DNA of 64,000 bases from an uncultured Eubacteriales bacterium. Its GTDB lineage: Bacteria; Bacillota; Clostridia; Peptostreptococcales; Anaerovoracaceae. The position numbers and the translations under genes are program-made. The stretch spans positions 1-64,000 of the forward strand of contig CADATO010000004.1 in assembly GCA_902790905.1 (NCBI GenBank), read 5' to 3'. The notes under the pieces are model-generated. The model was not told the DNA's origin. It searched no databases and was given only the letters and a program-made list of their open reading frames with translations. Below are positions 33,848 through 44,056 of the stretch, in pieces (the stretch's first letter is position 1; each line of letters starts with the position of its first letter).

Positions 33848-34025
33848 GTCTGCTCCTTTGCAGCTGTTACGTCGGCTGTGTCTGTGCTGTCTTGCACGTT
33901 CGTTATTATACGCTTGCTGTGCGCATTATTCAAGGAATCGCCCTGTGCCCGGCAGGCACTTTCCGAAATGCCTTGCGCCGCATTGCTGCAGTCCGTAAAA
34001 TATGGGAAGAGAGAAGGAGAATGCT

Positions 34026-34691
34026 ATGACGGACTTTACCGGAGATGAGGAATTTGCAGTCTTTGCCGAAGCACTGGAAAAGGCGGCAAAGCGCGATGCC
34101 AAGAAGCGCAAACGGGCATTGGTGAAAAAGCAGGCGGCCGCGCTGACGGAAGACTACCGGCGGGCGGCAGATGCGAAGATCGCGCAGGCGGTCATTGAGA
34201 GTGAGGCGTTCGCGAGTGCGCGGACGGTCTTCTGTTATGTTTCGGTGCGCACGGAGCCTGACACGGCCGCCATTATGGAAGCGGCCTGGCGTGCGGGCAA
34301 ACGCGTCGCGGTACCGCGCTGTCTGGGGAAGGGCATCATGGAAGCGGTGCAGATCGAAAGCCGGGACGACCTCACGGCGAGCGGCTCCTTTGGAATTCCC
34401 GAACCGGCTGCCGCCCTGCCGGTCATCGCACCGGAGGAACTGGACTTTTCGGTCGTGCCCTGTGTAGCCTGTACCCGTGAAGGAGACCGGCTCGGGCACG
34501 GCATGGGATACTACGACAGATTTATGGAAGCGGCGGGCGGCCATGCAGAGGCGGCGGCTGCCGGCGAGCAGGCGGCCACGGCGGTGCTCTGTTACAAGGC
34601 GCTCCTGCAGGAGAAGATCCCTGTCGAGCCGCACGACCGGCGGCCGGATGTGGTCATAACGGAAGAGGGATGCTATCCGGTAAAGGGATGA
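34026..34691 (+). CDS. 5-formyltetrahydrofolate cyclo-ligase
   Basis: ATG 34026 follows GAAGGAGAATGCT. An earlier ATG at 34002 lacks a ribosome site. The 221-residue enzyme converts 5-formyl-THF to 5,10-methenyl-THF with ATP. Visible signs are RKRALVKKQAAALTEDYRRA near the start, FCYVSVRTEPDTAAIMEAAW, and the ATP/folate motif RLGHGMGYYDRF at about 156-167. The Ala/Glu-rich insert after that motif (AAGGHAEAAAAGEQAATAVL) is slightly longer than usual. The gene stands alone before the dcw cluster and has its own terminator. Confidence 0.92.
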   Translation: MTDFTGDEEFAVFAEALEKAAKRDAKKRKRALVKKQAAALTEDYRRAADAKIAQAVIESEAFASARTVFCYVSVRTEPDTAAIMEAAWRAGKRVAVPRCLGKGIMEAVQIESRDDLTASGSFGIPEPAAALPVIAPEELDFSVVPCVACTREGDRLGHGMGYYDRFMEAAGGHAEAAAAGEQAATAVLCYKALLQEKIPVEPHDRRPDVVITEEGCYPVKG

Positions 34692-34760
34692 CATCCGGCG
34701 CTGCTCCATCCGCGCAGGAGGATCCTGCAAGCTGAACAGAGCAGAACAGAAATGGTGGAG

Positions 34761-34798
34761 AGCCCTTGCAGACGTGTTTCTGCAGGGGCTTCTTTTTT
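34761..34798 (+). terminator. Terminator upstream of the dcw cluster
   Basis: AGCCCTTGCAGA pairs with TCTGCAGGGGCT (one wobble) around a 6-nt loop, followed by TCTTTTTT. It insulates mraZ from upstream transcription. Confidence 0.9.
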
Positions 34799-34969
34799 GC
34801 GTGCAGAGACACAATTTTGTGGTGTATGGGAGGTTGTTTTCCAATTTCCTCCACCTGCCCTGAAATGCCCCGGAAGGCGATGATTTCAACGCTTTTGGGG
34901 TTTTTTGAACGAACAATATTTAGTGCTGAACGCATGTTCGCTACACAATATGTTGTGGTTTGGTGCGTG

Positions 34970-35070
34970 GTGGAGGGAACGGGAGGGAGAAATGTGGAGA
35001 ATGGTGGTCTAAATGCCCAAAAATACACGGTTTTTATTTGAAAAATGGGGCGAAGTGGAGTAAAGTGGAG
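34970..35070 (+). promoter_or_regulatory. MraZ operator repeats upstream of mraZ
   Basis: Boxes related to GTGGAG occur at 10-bp steps. One group is ATGGGG (35045), GTGGAG (35055) and GTGGAG (35065). A second is GTGGAG (34994) and GTGGTC (35004). Further upstream are GTGGAG (34970) and CGGGAG (34980). This is the known MraZ recognition pattern of hexamers separated by four bases and predicts autoregulation of the dcw cluster. The 34799-34969 stretch before it holds no gene I can support. Confidence 0.85.
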
Positions 35071-35127
35071 ATGTAACAAAGGGTGAAGCAGTATCTTCAG
35101 GTACCGATTGAGAAAGGAGGGAAGCCT

Positions 35128-35556
35128 GTGTTCATCGGCAGTTACAGCAATTCACTGGACGCGAAATACAGGATGATCATCCCCTCCAAGTACCGTGAGG
35201 AACTGGGCTCGAGATGCATCGTCACCATCGGGATCGACCGTTGCCTGTACATCTATCCGCTCAGCGAGTATGAGGCGCAGGCCGCCAAACTCGAGACACT
35301 CCCGAAGATGAAAGCCGACGTTCGTGACTTTGTCCGCGACTTCTACGGCAAAGCTGAGGAGTGCGAGGTCGACCGTCAGGGCCGCATCACCATTTCCGCG
35401 AAGCTGCGCGGATACGCGAAGATCGAAAAAGAGCTGGAAACAATCGGGACCGGCAAGAAGATCGAAGTCTGGTCCAGAGACGTCTACGAGAACAGCGGCG
35501 CCGGCACGATGGACGGTGCGAAGCTGGCTGAAGGGCTGGCCGAGTATGGAATTTAG
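35128..35556 (+). CDS. mraZ: Transcriptional regulator MraZ
   Basis: I choose GTG 35128 (read [20 protein letters not shown]), with AAAGGAGGGA upstream. A longer reading from GTG 35083 adds non-conserved residues and would contain the ribosome site. The 142-residue protein has two SpoVT/AbrB-like domains, each with the DxxGRI/Y-type motif ([17 protein letters not shown] and [17 protein letters not shown]). MraZ forms rings that bind the repeats just upstream and control division and wall genes. It overlaps rsmH by 11 bases. Confidence 0.95.
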   Translation: MFIGSYSNSLDAKYRMIIPSKYREELGSRCIVTIGIDRCLYIYPLSEYEAQAAKLETLPKMKADVRDFVRDFYGKAEECEVDRQGRITISAKLRGYAKIEKELETIGTGKKIEVWSRDVYENSGAGTMDGAKLAEGLAEYGI

Positions 35557-36502
35557 CCACGTACCGGTCCTGTATCAGGAAGTCATCGAACATCTGCAGA
35601 TCCGGCCGGACGGCATCTACGTCGACGGTACGCTCGGAGGCGGCGGCCATGCAGAGGCTGTTGTAAGGGCACTTGGCCCGGACGGCGTGTTTATCGGGAT
35701 CGACCGCGATACAGATGCGCTGAAGGCGGCCGGGGCGAGACTGGAATCGCTCGGCGATGAAGCTCCCTGCAGAAAGATCTTCGTCCATGACAACTACGCA
35801 AACATCAAAGCGGTCCTCAGTGATCTGGGTATCGCACATATAGACGGGGCGCTGCTGGACCTGGGCGTGAGTTCGTTCCAGCTGGACAACCCCGACAGAG
35901 GCTTCTCCTACATGCAGGATGCACCGCTGGACATGCGGATGGATCAGCAGTCAAGGTTCTCCGCCTACGACGTGGTCAATGAGTATTCGGAAGAGGATCT
36001 GGCAGGCATCATCCGGCAGTACGGGGAAGAAAGATACGCAAGACGCATCGCCGCCAATGTGGTGAAGGCCAGACAGCAGGAGCCGATCACGAGGTCCGCT
36101 CAGCTGGTGGATATCATCAAGGCTTCGATACCGGCCAAGACAAGACGCGAAGGACCGCATCCGGCAAAGAGAACCTTCCAGGCGATCCGGATCGAGGTCA
36201 ACGACGAACTCGGGCTGCTGGAAAGAGCAGCGGAAGATTTCCTGGATGTGCTGGGAGCCGGCGGCAGGCTCTGCGTGATCACCTTCCATTCTTTGGAGGA
36301 CAGGATCATCAAGAACGTGTTCCAGAGGCGTGCCGATCCGTGCACGTGTCCGCCGGGTCTTCCGTGTGTATGCGGTAAGAAAGCGGACATCAGGAAGATC
36401 ACCCGCAAGCCGGTGGAAGCCGGCGAGGCGGAACGGGAAGCAAATCCCCGGGCGCGCAGCGCAAAGCTGCGGGTTGCGGAGAAAATAGAAACAGGAGAAT
36501 GA
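35546..36502 (+). CDS. rsmH: 16S rRNA (cytosine-1402-N4)-methyltransferase
   Basis: ATG 35546 ([20 protein letters not shown]) lies inside the mraZ end. The 318-residue product has the SAM-binding loop [50 protein letters not shown] and [15 protein letters not shown], all RsmH signatures. It methylates C1402 of 16S rRNA in the decoding centre. Its place directly after mraZ is the standard dcw order. ftsL follows 1 bp later. Confidence 0.97.
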   Translation: MEFSHVPVLYQEVIEHLQIRPDGIYVDGTLGGGGHAEAVVRALGPDGVFIGIDRDTDALKAAGARLESLGDEAPCRKIFVHDNYANIKAVLSDLGIAHIDGALLDLGVSSFQLDNPDRGFSYMQDAPLDMRMDQQSRFSAYDVVNEYSEEDLAGIIRQYGEERYARRIAANVVKARQQEPITRSAQLVDIIKASIPAKTRREGPHPAKRTFQAIRIEVNDELGLLERAAEDFLDVLGAGGRLCVITFHSLEDRIIKNVFQRRADPCTCPPGLPCVCGKKADIRKITRKPVEAGEAEREANPRARSAKLRVAEKIETGE

Positions 36503-36503
36503 G

Positions 36504-36932
36504 ATGCAGCAGGTAGAAAGGGGTTATGTATATCAGGATCGCAGAATGCGCGATGTTGCTGTACGTCCCCGCGTCACCAGACAACAGAGAAAAAAGGCTG
36601 AGATGACAGCCCGGGATCGCGGCAGGATCCTGATGGCTCTGTTTGTTGCGGGCATCATCGCTCTTGGCATCATCATCGCGGCAGCCTACGGGGCAGCCGT
36701 CAACTACAATAACAACAAGCTCCGCGACAGCAACGCCGCCCTGCAGGGCGAGGTGGAGATGCTCGAGATCCAGATCCAGAGCGCCAACAATATCGCGGAG
36801 ATTCAGAGCCGTGCGGAGGGTGAACTTGGGATGGCGTATCCCGGCGTTGATCAGCTGGTGCTCCTGTCGCAGACAGCGGGGGAAAGCACCGTGGGTCAGT
36901 CGCTGCGGGCGACAACCAACGCCAGCCTTTAG
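36504..36932 (+). CDS. ftsL: Cell-division protein FtsL-like
   Basis: The 142-residue protein has a basic cytoplasmic start (about 1-43) and one membrane helix at about 44-66 (MALFVAGIIALGIIIAAAYG). A coiled coil follows (NNNKLRDSNAALQGEVEMLE and on), then a short Ser/Thr-rich end. The position between rsmH and the division transpeptidase supports FtsL, which with FtsQ/DivIB forms the activating complex for FtsW-FtsI. Sequence conservation in this family is low, so the identification rests on topology and place. Confidence 0.85.
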   Translation: MQQVERGYVYQDRRMRDVAVRPRVTRQQRKKAEMTARDRGRILMALFVAGIIALGIIIAAAYGAAVNYNNNKLRDSNAALQGEVEMLEIQIQSANNIAEIQSRAEGELGMAYPGVDQLVLLSQTAGESTVGQSLRATTNASL

Positions 36933-36973
36933 AACGGACAGTATTACATCGTTACCAATAATTTCATAATAAG

Positions 36974-37021
36974 AAAAGCCGGACAACTTCATTATGGACC
37001 AGTTCAGTTGTCCGGCTTTTT
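36974..37021 (+). terminator. Strong terminator-like hairpin inside the dcw cluster
   Basis: A perfect 15-bp stem (AAAAGCCGGACAACT, 36974-36988, with its complement at 37006-37020) has a 17-nt loop and ends in a T tract. It lies 42 bp after ftsL and 22 bp before ftsI. It probably attenuates expression of the downstream genes. Confidence 0.85.
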
Positions 37022-37043
37022 CTTATGGAAAGGCCATCACTAA

Positions 37044-38858
37044 ATGGGAAAAGTACCCACCGTCAATAAAAGCCGACTGGTTATCGCGTTCATGATCTTC
37101 TGCATCGCTCTTGTGGTGCTCTGTTTCAGGGACGGTTATATCCAGATCGTCAAGGGGGAGGAGTACACCCGCATGGCCATGGAACAGCAGACGATGGACC
37201 AGCTGGTCGAGGCCAAGCGCGGCGATATCGTCGACCGCAACGGCAACAAGATGGCGGTCAGCACGATCAAATATTCGGTCTGGATCCGCCCGGCGTCCGT
37301 CATGAACTCCGAAAGAGAGACGCAGGAAGCCAGGGATGCGGAGAACGCGGAGAAAGTCGAAACGATGGTCAATGGCCTTGCGCAGATCCTGGGCATCGAC
37401 CCGCAGACAATCCGCGACGAACTCGATACCGATAAGACCCTGATCAAGATCGCCAAATACCAGGAGCGCGACACGGCGGACGCCATCCGCGCATGGGCGG
37501 CGGAAGAAAACGTCTCCGGCGTTTCGATCAGCGAAGAGACCAAACGCTATTATCCGATGGAGACGATGGCGGCACAGGTGCTGGGCAGCGTGACAGATGA
37601 CAACAATGGTCTGTCCGGCCTGGAACTGTACTACAACAGCTATCTGAAGGGCGTGCCCGGCAGATGGATCCAGAATAAAGACGCCAGCGGCAGATCACTG
37701 TCGTACGGCGACAGCAGATACTACGACGCGGAAGACGGCGCGACGCTCGTGCTGACGATCGATGTCGCGGTCCAGACATACGCGGAAGAAGCGTGCAAGA
37801 CGGCTTATACGGAACGGAAAGCGGAGCGTACGAGCTGTATTGTCATGGATACCCGGAGCGGAGAGATCCTCGCCATGGCGAGCTATCCCAGCTTCGACCC
37901 GAACAACCCGCGCGTGCCCGGCAACGAAAAGGATGTCGACAAGTTCAACGCCATGTCCGAGGAGGATCAGATCAACTACCTCAACCAGATGTGGCGCAAC
38001 CCGCTCGTCAATGACACTTACGTCCCCGGGTCGACGATGAAGCTGGTCACCACCAGTGCGGCGCTGGAGGAGGATCTGACCAATCCGGAGGAGCCTTTCT
38101 ACGACAGTGGCAGCATCGATGTCTACGGCACGGAGCTGAAGTGCTGGCGGTGGAAAGAGCCGCACGGGGATGAAACGCTCACCGAGGCGGTGCGCAACTC
38201 CTGCAACCCGATATTCGTACAGCTTGCACAGCGCATCGGAACGGAAAACTTCTATGCTTATCTGGCACTGTTCGGTCTGACACAGCCGACCGGGATCGAC
38301 TATCCCGGCGAGGCGACGTCCCAGGTGCAGGATATCAAGACGGCCGGCCCGGTCGGTCTGGCGACCATGGCCTACGGGCAGGGCATCGCCGTTACACCGA
38401 TCCAGCAGATCACCGCGGTGAACGCGATCGCCAATGACGGCAAGCTGGTGCAGCCGCATCTGGTCAAGGAGATCCGCAGCGCGGACGGCGAGGTGGTCGA
38501 GTCGTTTGACCCGGTCGTCGTCAGACAGACGATCTCGCAGAGCACGGCGACGCAGGTGCGCAACATCATGCAGTTCGTCGTCGATGACGGAGGTGCGGGG
38601 CAGACCAAGGTCGACGGCTGGAATGTCGGCGGCAAGACAGGAACGTCCAATATCGAGGCAGAGAGCAACAAGATCATCGCTTCGTTCGTCGGCGTGGCGC
38701 CGATCGAGGACCCGGAGATCACGGTGCTCTTCATCGTACGCGACCCGACCGGCGAGATCTACGGCAGTACGGTCGCAGCGCCGTACGGCATGCAGGTGAT
38801 CGAGAATACGATGAAATACAGGACGGTGGAGTCCATCGGGGAAAAGGGTAAACAATGA
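37044..38858 (+). CDS. ftsI: Division-specific peptidoglycan transpeptidase (class B PBP)
   Basis: The 604-residue product has a short cytoplasmic start, a membrane anchor at about 11-30, a PBP dimerisation domain (AKRGDIVDRNGNKMAVS) and a transpeptidase domain. The active-site motifs are STMK with Ser330, SCN in AVRNSCNPIFVQLA, and KTGTS in VGGKTGTSNIE. No PASTA domains follow, so this is closer to the vegetative FtsI/PBP2b type than to the sporulation protein SpoVD. It crosslinks septal peptidoglycan with FtsW. It overlaps murF by four bases. Confidence 0.94.
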   Translation: MGKVPTVNKSRLVIAFMIFCIALVVLCFRDGYIQIVKGEEYTRMAMEQQTMDQLVEAKRGDIVDRNGNKMAVSTIKYSVWIRPASVMNSERETQEARDAENAEKVETMVNGLAQILGIDPQTIRDELDTDKTLIKIAKYQERDTADAIRAWAAEENVSGVSISEETKRYYPMETMAAQVLGSVTDDNNGLSGLELYYNSYLKGVPGRWIQNKDASGRSLSYGDSRYYDAEDGATLVLTIDVAVQTYAEEACKTAYTERKAERTSCIVMDTRSGEILAMASYPSFDPNNPRVPGNEKDVDKFNAMSEEDQINYLNQMWRNPLVNDTYVPGSTMKLVTTSAALEEDLTNPEEPFYDSGSIDVYGTELKCWRWKEPHGDETLTEAVRNSCNPIFVQLAQRIGTENFYAYLALFGLTQPTGIDYPGEATSQVQDIKTAGPVGLATMAYGQGIAVTPIQQITAVNAIANDGKLVQPHLVKEIRSADGEVVESFDPVVVRQTISQSTATQVRNIMQFVVDDGGAGQTKVDGWNVGGKTGTSNIEAESNKIIASFVGVAPIEDPEITVLFIVRDPTGEIYGSTVAAPYGMQVIENTMKYRTVESIGEKGKQ

Positions 38859-40342
38859 GACTGAAGTGGCAGGAGATCGCGGAAGCGACAGGCGGGCAGA
38901 TCCTTCGGGGGCTGCCTGAAAAGGAAGTGCAGGGGTATGCGCAGGACTCGCGGCTGGTGCAGCCGGGGGACCTGTTTTTCCCTATTATCGGCCCCAACCG
39001 CGACGGGCATGACTTCCTGGAAGATGTCGCTGCAAAAGGCTGCCGCAGCTTTCTGATCTCGCACCCGGAAGCGCTGGAGCGCCTGGAGAAGGCTGCAGCA
39101 GCGGATGCGGATCATCAGGGCGATGAGCTGGCGGTGATCCTGGTGCCGGATACGGAGAAGGCGCTCGAGGATCTTGCACGGTATGCGCTCGCACGGATCG
39201 GATGCCGCATCGTCGGCGTGACCGGCAGCACCGGCAAGACCTCTACCAGAGATATGACGGCCTGCGTGATGGCGGGCAGATATAAGACAGGCGTGACAAA
39301 GGGGAACTTCAACACGCCGATCGGGCTGTCCCTGACGGTGCTCGGGTTTGATGAGGATACGGAAGTGGGCGTGCTCGAGATGGGCATGGACCATTTTGGT
39401 GAGATCGAACACCTGGTGTCGATCGCTTCTCCGGAAGCGGCGCTGATCACCAACATCGGGATTTCCCATATGGAAAACCTTGGCTCGCGGGACGGGATCT
39501 TCCGTGCTAAAATGGAAATCACCGCAGCGATGACGGGCACGCAGACGCTGCTCGTCAGTGAAAGCGAAGACTATCTGAACGCATCGCGCATCGGTGCGGA
39601 CTACGGGACGGAACGGTTTCGGCTGGCCGTCACGGGGACCGGAGCTGCCTGTGCGCTGCGGATCGATAATATAGAAGAAAAAGGCATCGAGGGCATTGAT
39701 TTTGACCTCGTGCAGACACCATCCACCCCGGCGGAGGGAGAAGCGGCTGTGCAGGCCGAAAAGCGCGTCCGCTTTTGCCTGCCTGTTCCCGGCCGTCACA
39801 ATGCGCTGAATGCGGCGCTGGCGGCAGGCGCGGGGCTCGTGTTCGGCATTCCGCTCGAAGCGTCTGCTGCGCAGCTGGCGGCACTGACGCTCACGGGCGG
39901 CAGACTGACCGTGGAAAACGCGGGCGGCCTGCGGCTCATCGACGACGCCTATAACGCCAGCCCTGACTCGGTGCGCGCAGCCCTGGATGTACTGGCGTCC
40001 GTCCGCGGCGGCCGCCGCTATGCGGTGCTCGGGGATATGCTCGAACTCGGTGCGGGGGAGAGAGAAGAACACTACCGCATCGGCGTCTACGCACGCGAAA
40101 AACAGATCGACGGTGTCTTCACCTTTGGTCCGCTGTCGCTGGAGACCGCCAGAGGCGCCGGCGAAGAGGACAGGCATTTTGAGGACAAGGCGCAGCTGGC
40201 AGATGCTCTGTACCAGACGATCAGCCCTGGCGATGTGATCCTTTTCAAGGCATCGCACAGCATGGGCGCGGATACGGTACTTGCAGACATCCGCTGCCGT
40301 ATGATAAAACAGGACTGCGCAGATAATAAGAAGGAGCAATAA
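38855..40342 (+). CDS. murF: UDP-N-acetylmuramoyl-tripeptide--D-alanyl-D-alanine ligase
   Basis: The 495-residue enzyme adds D-Ala-D-Ala to the UDP-MurNAc tripeptide. It shows the Mur-ligase P-loop VGVTGSTGKTSTRDM near residue 124, TKGNFNTPIGLSLTVLG with the MurF-specific Asn-rich loop, EMGMDHFGEIEHLVSIASPE, and DDAYNASPDSVRAALDVLAS in the C-terminal domain. A somewhat enlarged segment after GTGAACAL, including an acidic, Ala-rich stretch, is not typical. It is translationally coupled to ftsI and followed by mraY after 15 bp. Confidence 0.95.
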   Translation: MRLKWQEIAEATGGQILRGLPEKEVQGYAQDSRLVQPGDLFFPIIGPNRDGHDFLEDVAAKGCRSFLISHPEALERLEKAAAADADHQGDELAVILVPDTEKALEDLARYALARIGCRIVGVTGSTGKTSTRDMTACVMAGRYKTGVTKGNFNTPIGLSLTVLGFDEDTEVGVLEMGMDHFGEIEHLVSIASPEAALITNIGISHMENLGSRDGIFRAKMEITAAMTGTQTLLVSESEDYLNASRIGADYGTERFRLAVTGTGAACALRIDNIEEKGIEGIDFDLVQTPSTPAEGEAAVQAEKRVRFCLPVPGRHNALNAALAAGAGLVFGIPLEASAAQLAALTLTGGRLTVENAGGLRLIDDAYNASPDSVRAALDVLASVRGGRRYAVLGDMLELGAGEREEHYRIGVYAREKQIDGVFTFGPLSLETARGAGEEDRHFEDKAQLADALYQTISPGDVILFKASHSMGADTVLADIRCRMIKQDCADNKKEQ

Positions 40343-40357
40343 AGGAGTTATTCACTC

Positions 40358-41326
<969 letters not shown>

Positions 41327-41375
41327 TGTTGCACAGAGCAGGACTATTAAAAAATAGGAAGAGAGGCATTCGAAG

Positions 41376-42752
41376 ATGGATTTCAAAGATAAAAAGATCA
41401 CTGTTGTCGGCATGGGCAGATCCGGTATGGCAGCCGTGCGCGTGCTGCACCGGATGGGCGCAGAGGTGACCGCGAACGACAGCAAGAGCGCGGAGATGCT
41501 GGATGCGGACTGGGTGCGATTCCTTGAAGAAGAGGGCATCGGGACAGAGTTCGGCACAGCGCCTTCGCTCGAGGGCACAGAAATGCTGGTGCTCTCCCCC
41601 GGCGTACCGACATCCCTGCCGTTCGTCGAAGAAGCGCAGAGCCAGGGTGTTGAGATCGTCGGCGAGATGGAGCTCGCTTACCGTCTGGCGGACCCGGACA
41701 GCGTCTTCCTCGGCATCACCGGCACCAACGGCAAGACCACAACGACCAGCCTCGTCGGCGAGATCGTGAAGGCGGCCGGCAAACCGACCTGCGTGGTCGG
41801 CAACATCGGCATCCCGGCGATCGAGGAAGTTGCTGGCGCGGAGAAGGGAACCTGGTTCGTGACAGAGGTCAGCAGTTTCCAGCTGGAGACCATCCGCGAC
41901 TTCAAACCGCTGGTCGGGGCGCTGCTCAACGTGACGCCGGATCATCTGGACCGGCACAAGACATTTGAAAACTACGCAGCTGTCAAAGGCAGGATCTTCG
42001 AGAATCAGGATAAGGACTGCTATGCGGTCGTCAACTTCGATGACAAGATCGCGCTGAGCGAATCTACGCATACAGAGGCGACGGTCGTTCCGTTCAGCCG
42101 TGTGGAAGAGATGAAATTCGGCGCCTGTGTCAAGAATGACCGTATCGTCGTGATTGACAGCGACGAGCACGATCACGATATCTGCGGTGTGGAGGAACTG
42201 AAGATCCCCGGCTCGCACAATCTGGAGAATGCGCTGGCGGCAGCAGCAATCACCTTCTTTGCAGGCATTGATCCGGCCGTGATCGGAGATGCCATGCGGG
42301 CATTCGGCGGGGTCGAACACCGCATCGAGCCGTGCGGCACGATCCGCGGCGTGCAGTACTTCAACGACAGCAAAGGCACCAATCCGGATGCGGCGATCAA
42401 AGCGATCGAAGCGATGAAGGGGGACACCGTCATCATCGCGGGCGGCTACGACAAAGGTGCGGATTATCATGAATTCCTGCAGGCGTTTGCCGGGAAGGTC
42501 TACTACGCGGTGCTCATCGGCAGCACAGCGGTGAAGATCAAGGGGCAGGCGGAAGAAGTTGGATTTACGAATACGATCCTGGTCGAGAACATGGAACAGG
42601 CAGTTGCCGAGGCGGCGCGCGTGGCCAAACCGGGCGACAATGTCCTGCTCTCGCCTGCGTGTGCCAGCTGGGATATGTACAGCAGCTACGAAGAACGCGG
42701 CAGACATTTCAAAGCATGCGTGGCAGCGCTGCAGGAAGCCGAAAAAGAATAG
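41376..42752 (+). CDS. murD: UDP-N-acetylmuramoylalanine--D-glutamate ligase
   Basis: The 458-residue cytosolic ligase adds D-glutamate to UDP-MurNAc-L-Ala. It begins with a Rossmann-like KKITVVGMGRSGMAAVRVLH. The P-loop GITGTNGKTTTTSLVGEIV follows near residue 110, then VTEVSSFQLETIRDFKPLV and FNDSKGTNPDAAIKAIEAM. The order mraY-murD-ftsW-murG is standard. The octamer at 41516-41523 reads Val-Arg-Phe-Leu. Confidence 0.97.
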   Translation: MDFKDKKITVVGMGRSGMAAVRVLHRMGAEVTANDSKSAEMLDADWVRFLEEEGIGTEFGTAPSLEGTEMLVLSPGVPTSLPFVEEAQSQGVEIVGEMELAYRLADPDSVFLGITGTNGKTTTTSLVGEIVKAAGKPTCVVGNIGIPAIEEVAGAEKGTWFVTEVSSFQLETIRDFKPLVGALLNVTPDHLDRHKTFENYAAVKGRIFENQDKDCYAVVNFDDKIALSESTHTEATVVPFSRVEEMKFGACVKNDRIVVIDSDEHDHDICGVEELKIPGSHNLENALAAAAITFFAGIDPAVIGDAMRAFGGVEHRIEPCGTIRGVQYFNDSKGTNPDAAIKAIEAMKGDTVIIAGGYDKGADYHEFLQAFAGKVYYAVLIGSTAVKIKGQAEEVGFTNTILVENMEQAVAEAARVAKPGDNVLLSPACASWDMYSSYEERGRHFKACVAALQEAEKE

Positions 42753-42776
42753 TCAACAAGAAACAGGTTACAGTAA

Positions 42777-44018
42777 ATGGAAGCAACGGCGGGGAAGGTC
42801 AGAAAACCGGCTAAAAAAAGAAAAAAGAGAATGGGATCAGCAGACTTTGCACTGGTGGCGCTCACCTGCGCCCTGGTGATCTTCGGCGTGATCATGGTGT
42901 TCTCTGCCAGTTACTACTGGTCGATCGACAAGGTGGGCAACCCGTACAATTTCCTGATCAAGGATCTGTTCTGGGCGGGGACCGGCTTTTTCATCATGAT
43001 CGTGACCACCGCGCTCGACTACCACGTCTACAAGAAATGGGCGCCGTGGCTGATGGGCGGCGGGCTCCTTCTGCTGGTGGCCGTTCTGTTCATCGGTGCC
43101 ACGATCAACAATGCGCAGCGGTGGATCATGATCGGCCCAATCACGATCATGCCGGGCGAGATCTGCAAGATCTGCGTGATCATATTCACGGCCTGGTTCC
43201 TGTGCCGCGACGCTTCCAGAGTCAACAACTTCACAAAAGGCATTCTTCCGCTGCTCGCACTGGCGGGGGTCTGCGGCCTGCTGATCATGAAGCAGCCCAA
43301 CATGTCCACGGCGATCACCGTCGTCGGGATCATCTTCGCCATGATGTTCGTGGCAGGGCTCCATCTGCGGTATGTCGGCGCCATGTTCATCATGGGCGTT
43401 TCCGGCATCCTGATGCTGATCATCAAGGGCGGCGGCTACCGGATGCAGCGGCTGGTCAGTTTTCTGGATCCGTTCGCGGATCCGCTCGGAGACGGGTATC
43501 AGGTCTGCCAGGGTCTGCTGGCACTTGGCTCCGGCGGGCTCCGGGGGCTGGGGCTTGGCAAGAGCATCCAGAAAAACCTCTACCTGCCTGAACCGCAGAA
43601 CGACTTTATCCTTGCGATCATCGGCGAGGAACTCGGCTACATCGGCGTGCTGGTGCTGATGCTGGTCTATCTGATCCTGATCTACAGAGGGATCCGGATC
43701 GTCCTGCAGGCGCCCGACCGCTTTGGCATGCTCCTGGGCAGCGGCATCGTCATGATGATCGGCATCCAGGTCCTGCTGAATGTGGCGGTCGTAACGAGCA
43801 GCATGCCGCCGACCGGCATCACGCTGCCGTTCGTCAGTTACGGCGGCAATGCGCTGTGGCTGTTCATGGGCAGTATGGGCATCCTGCTGAACATATCCAG
43901 GCAAATCAAAAAAGACGACAACGGTAAAATACCGCAGGCGGCTCCCGGTCCGCGCAGGGATCCGCTGATCCACCAGAGCGCGGTGGAAAGGGATCTGAAC
44001 AAGATCCGCAACTACTAG
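42777..44018 (+). CDS. ftsW: Division-specific peptidoglycan glycosyltransferase FtsW
   Basis: The 413-residue SEDS-family membrane protein has about ten helices after a basic start (RKPAKKRKKRMG). Signature parts are VFSASYYWSIDKVGNPYNFL, GGLRGLGLGKSIQKNLYLPE, PQNDFILAIIGEELGYIGVL and the late GITLPFVSYGGNALWLFMGS. It polymerises lipid II at the septum together with FtsI. murG follows after 38 bp. Confidence 0.96.
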   Translation: MEATAGKVRKPAKKRKKRMGSADFALVALTCALVIFGVIMVFSASYYWSIDKVGNPYNFLIKDLFWAGTGFFIMIVTTALDYHVYKKWAPWLMGGGLLLLVAVLFIGATINNAQRWIMIGPITIMPGEICKICVIIFTAWFLCRDASRVNNFTKGILPLLALAGVCGLLIMKQPNMSTAITVVGIIFAMMFVAGLHLRYVGAMFIMGVSGILMLIIKGGGYRMQRLVSFLDPFADPLGDGYQVCQGLLALGSGGLRGLGLGKSIQKNLYLPEPQNDFILAIIGEELGYIGVLVLMLVYLILIYRGIRIVLQAPDRFGMLLGSGIVMMIGIQVLLNVAVVTSSMPPTGITLPFVSYGGNALWLFMGSMGILLNISRQIKKDDNGKIPQAAPGPRRDPLIHQSAVERDLNKIRNY

Positions 44019-44056
44019 GGGAACAGGCAGAGCAGCCCGAGAAAGGACACCACCAA

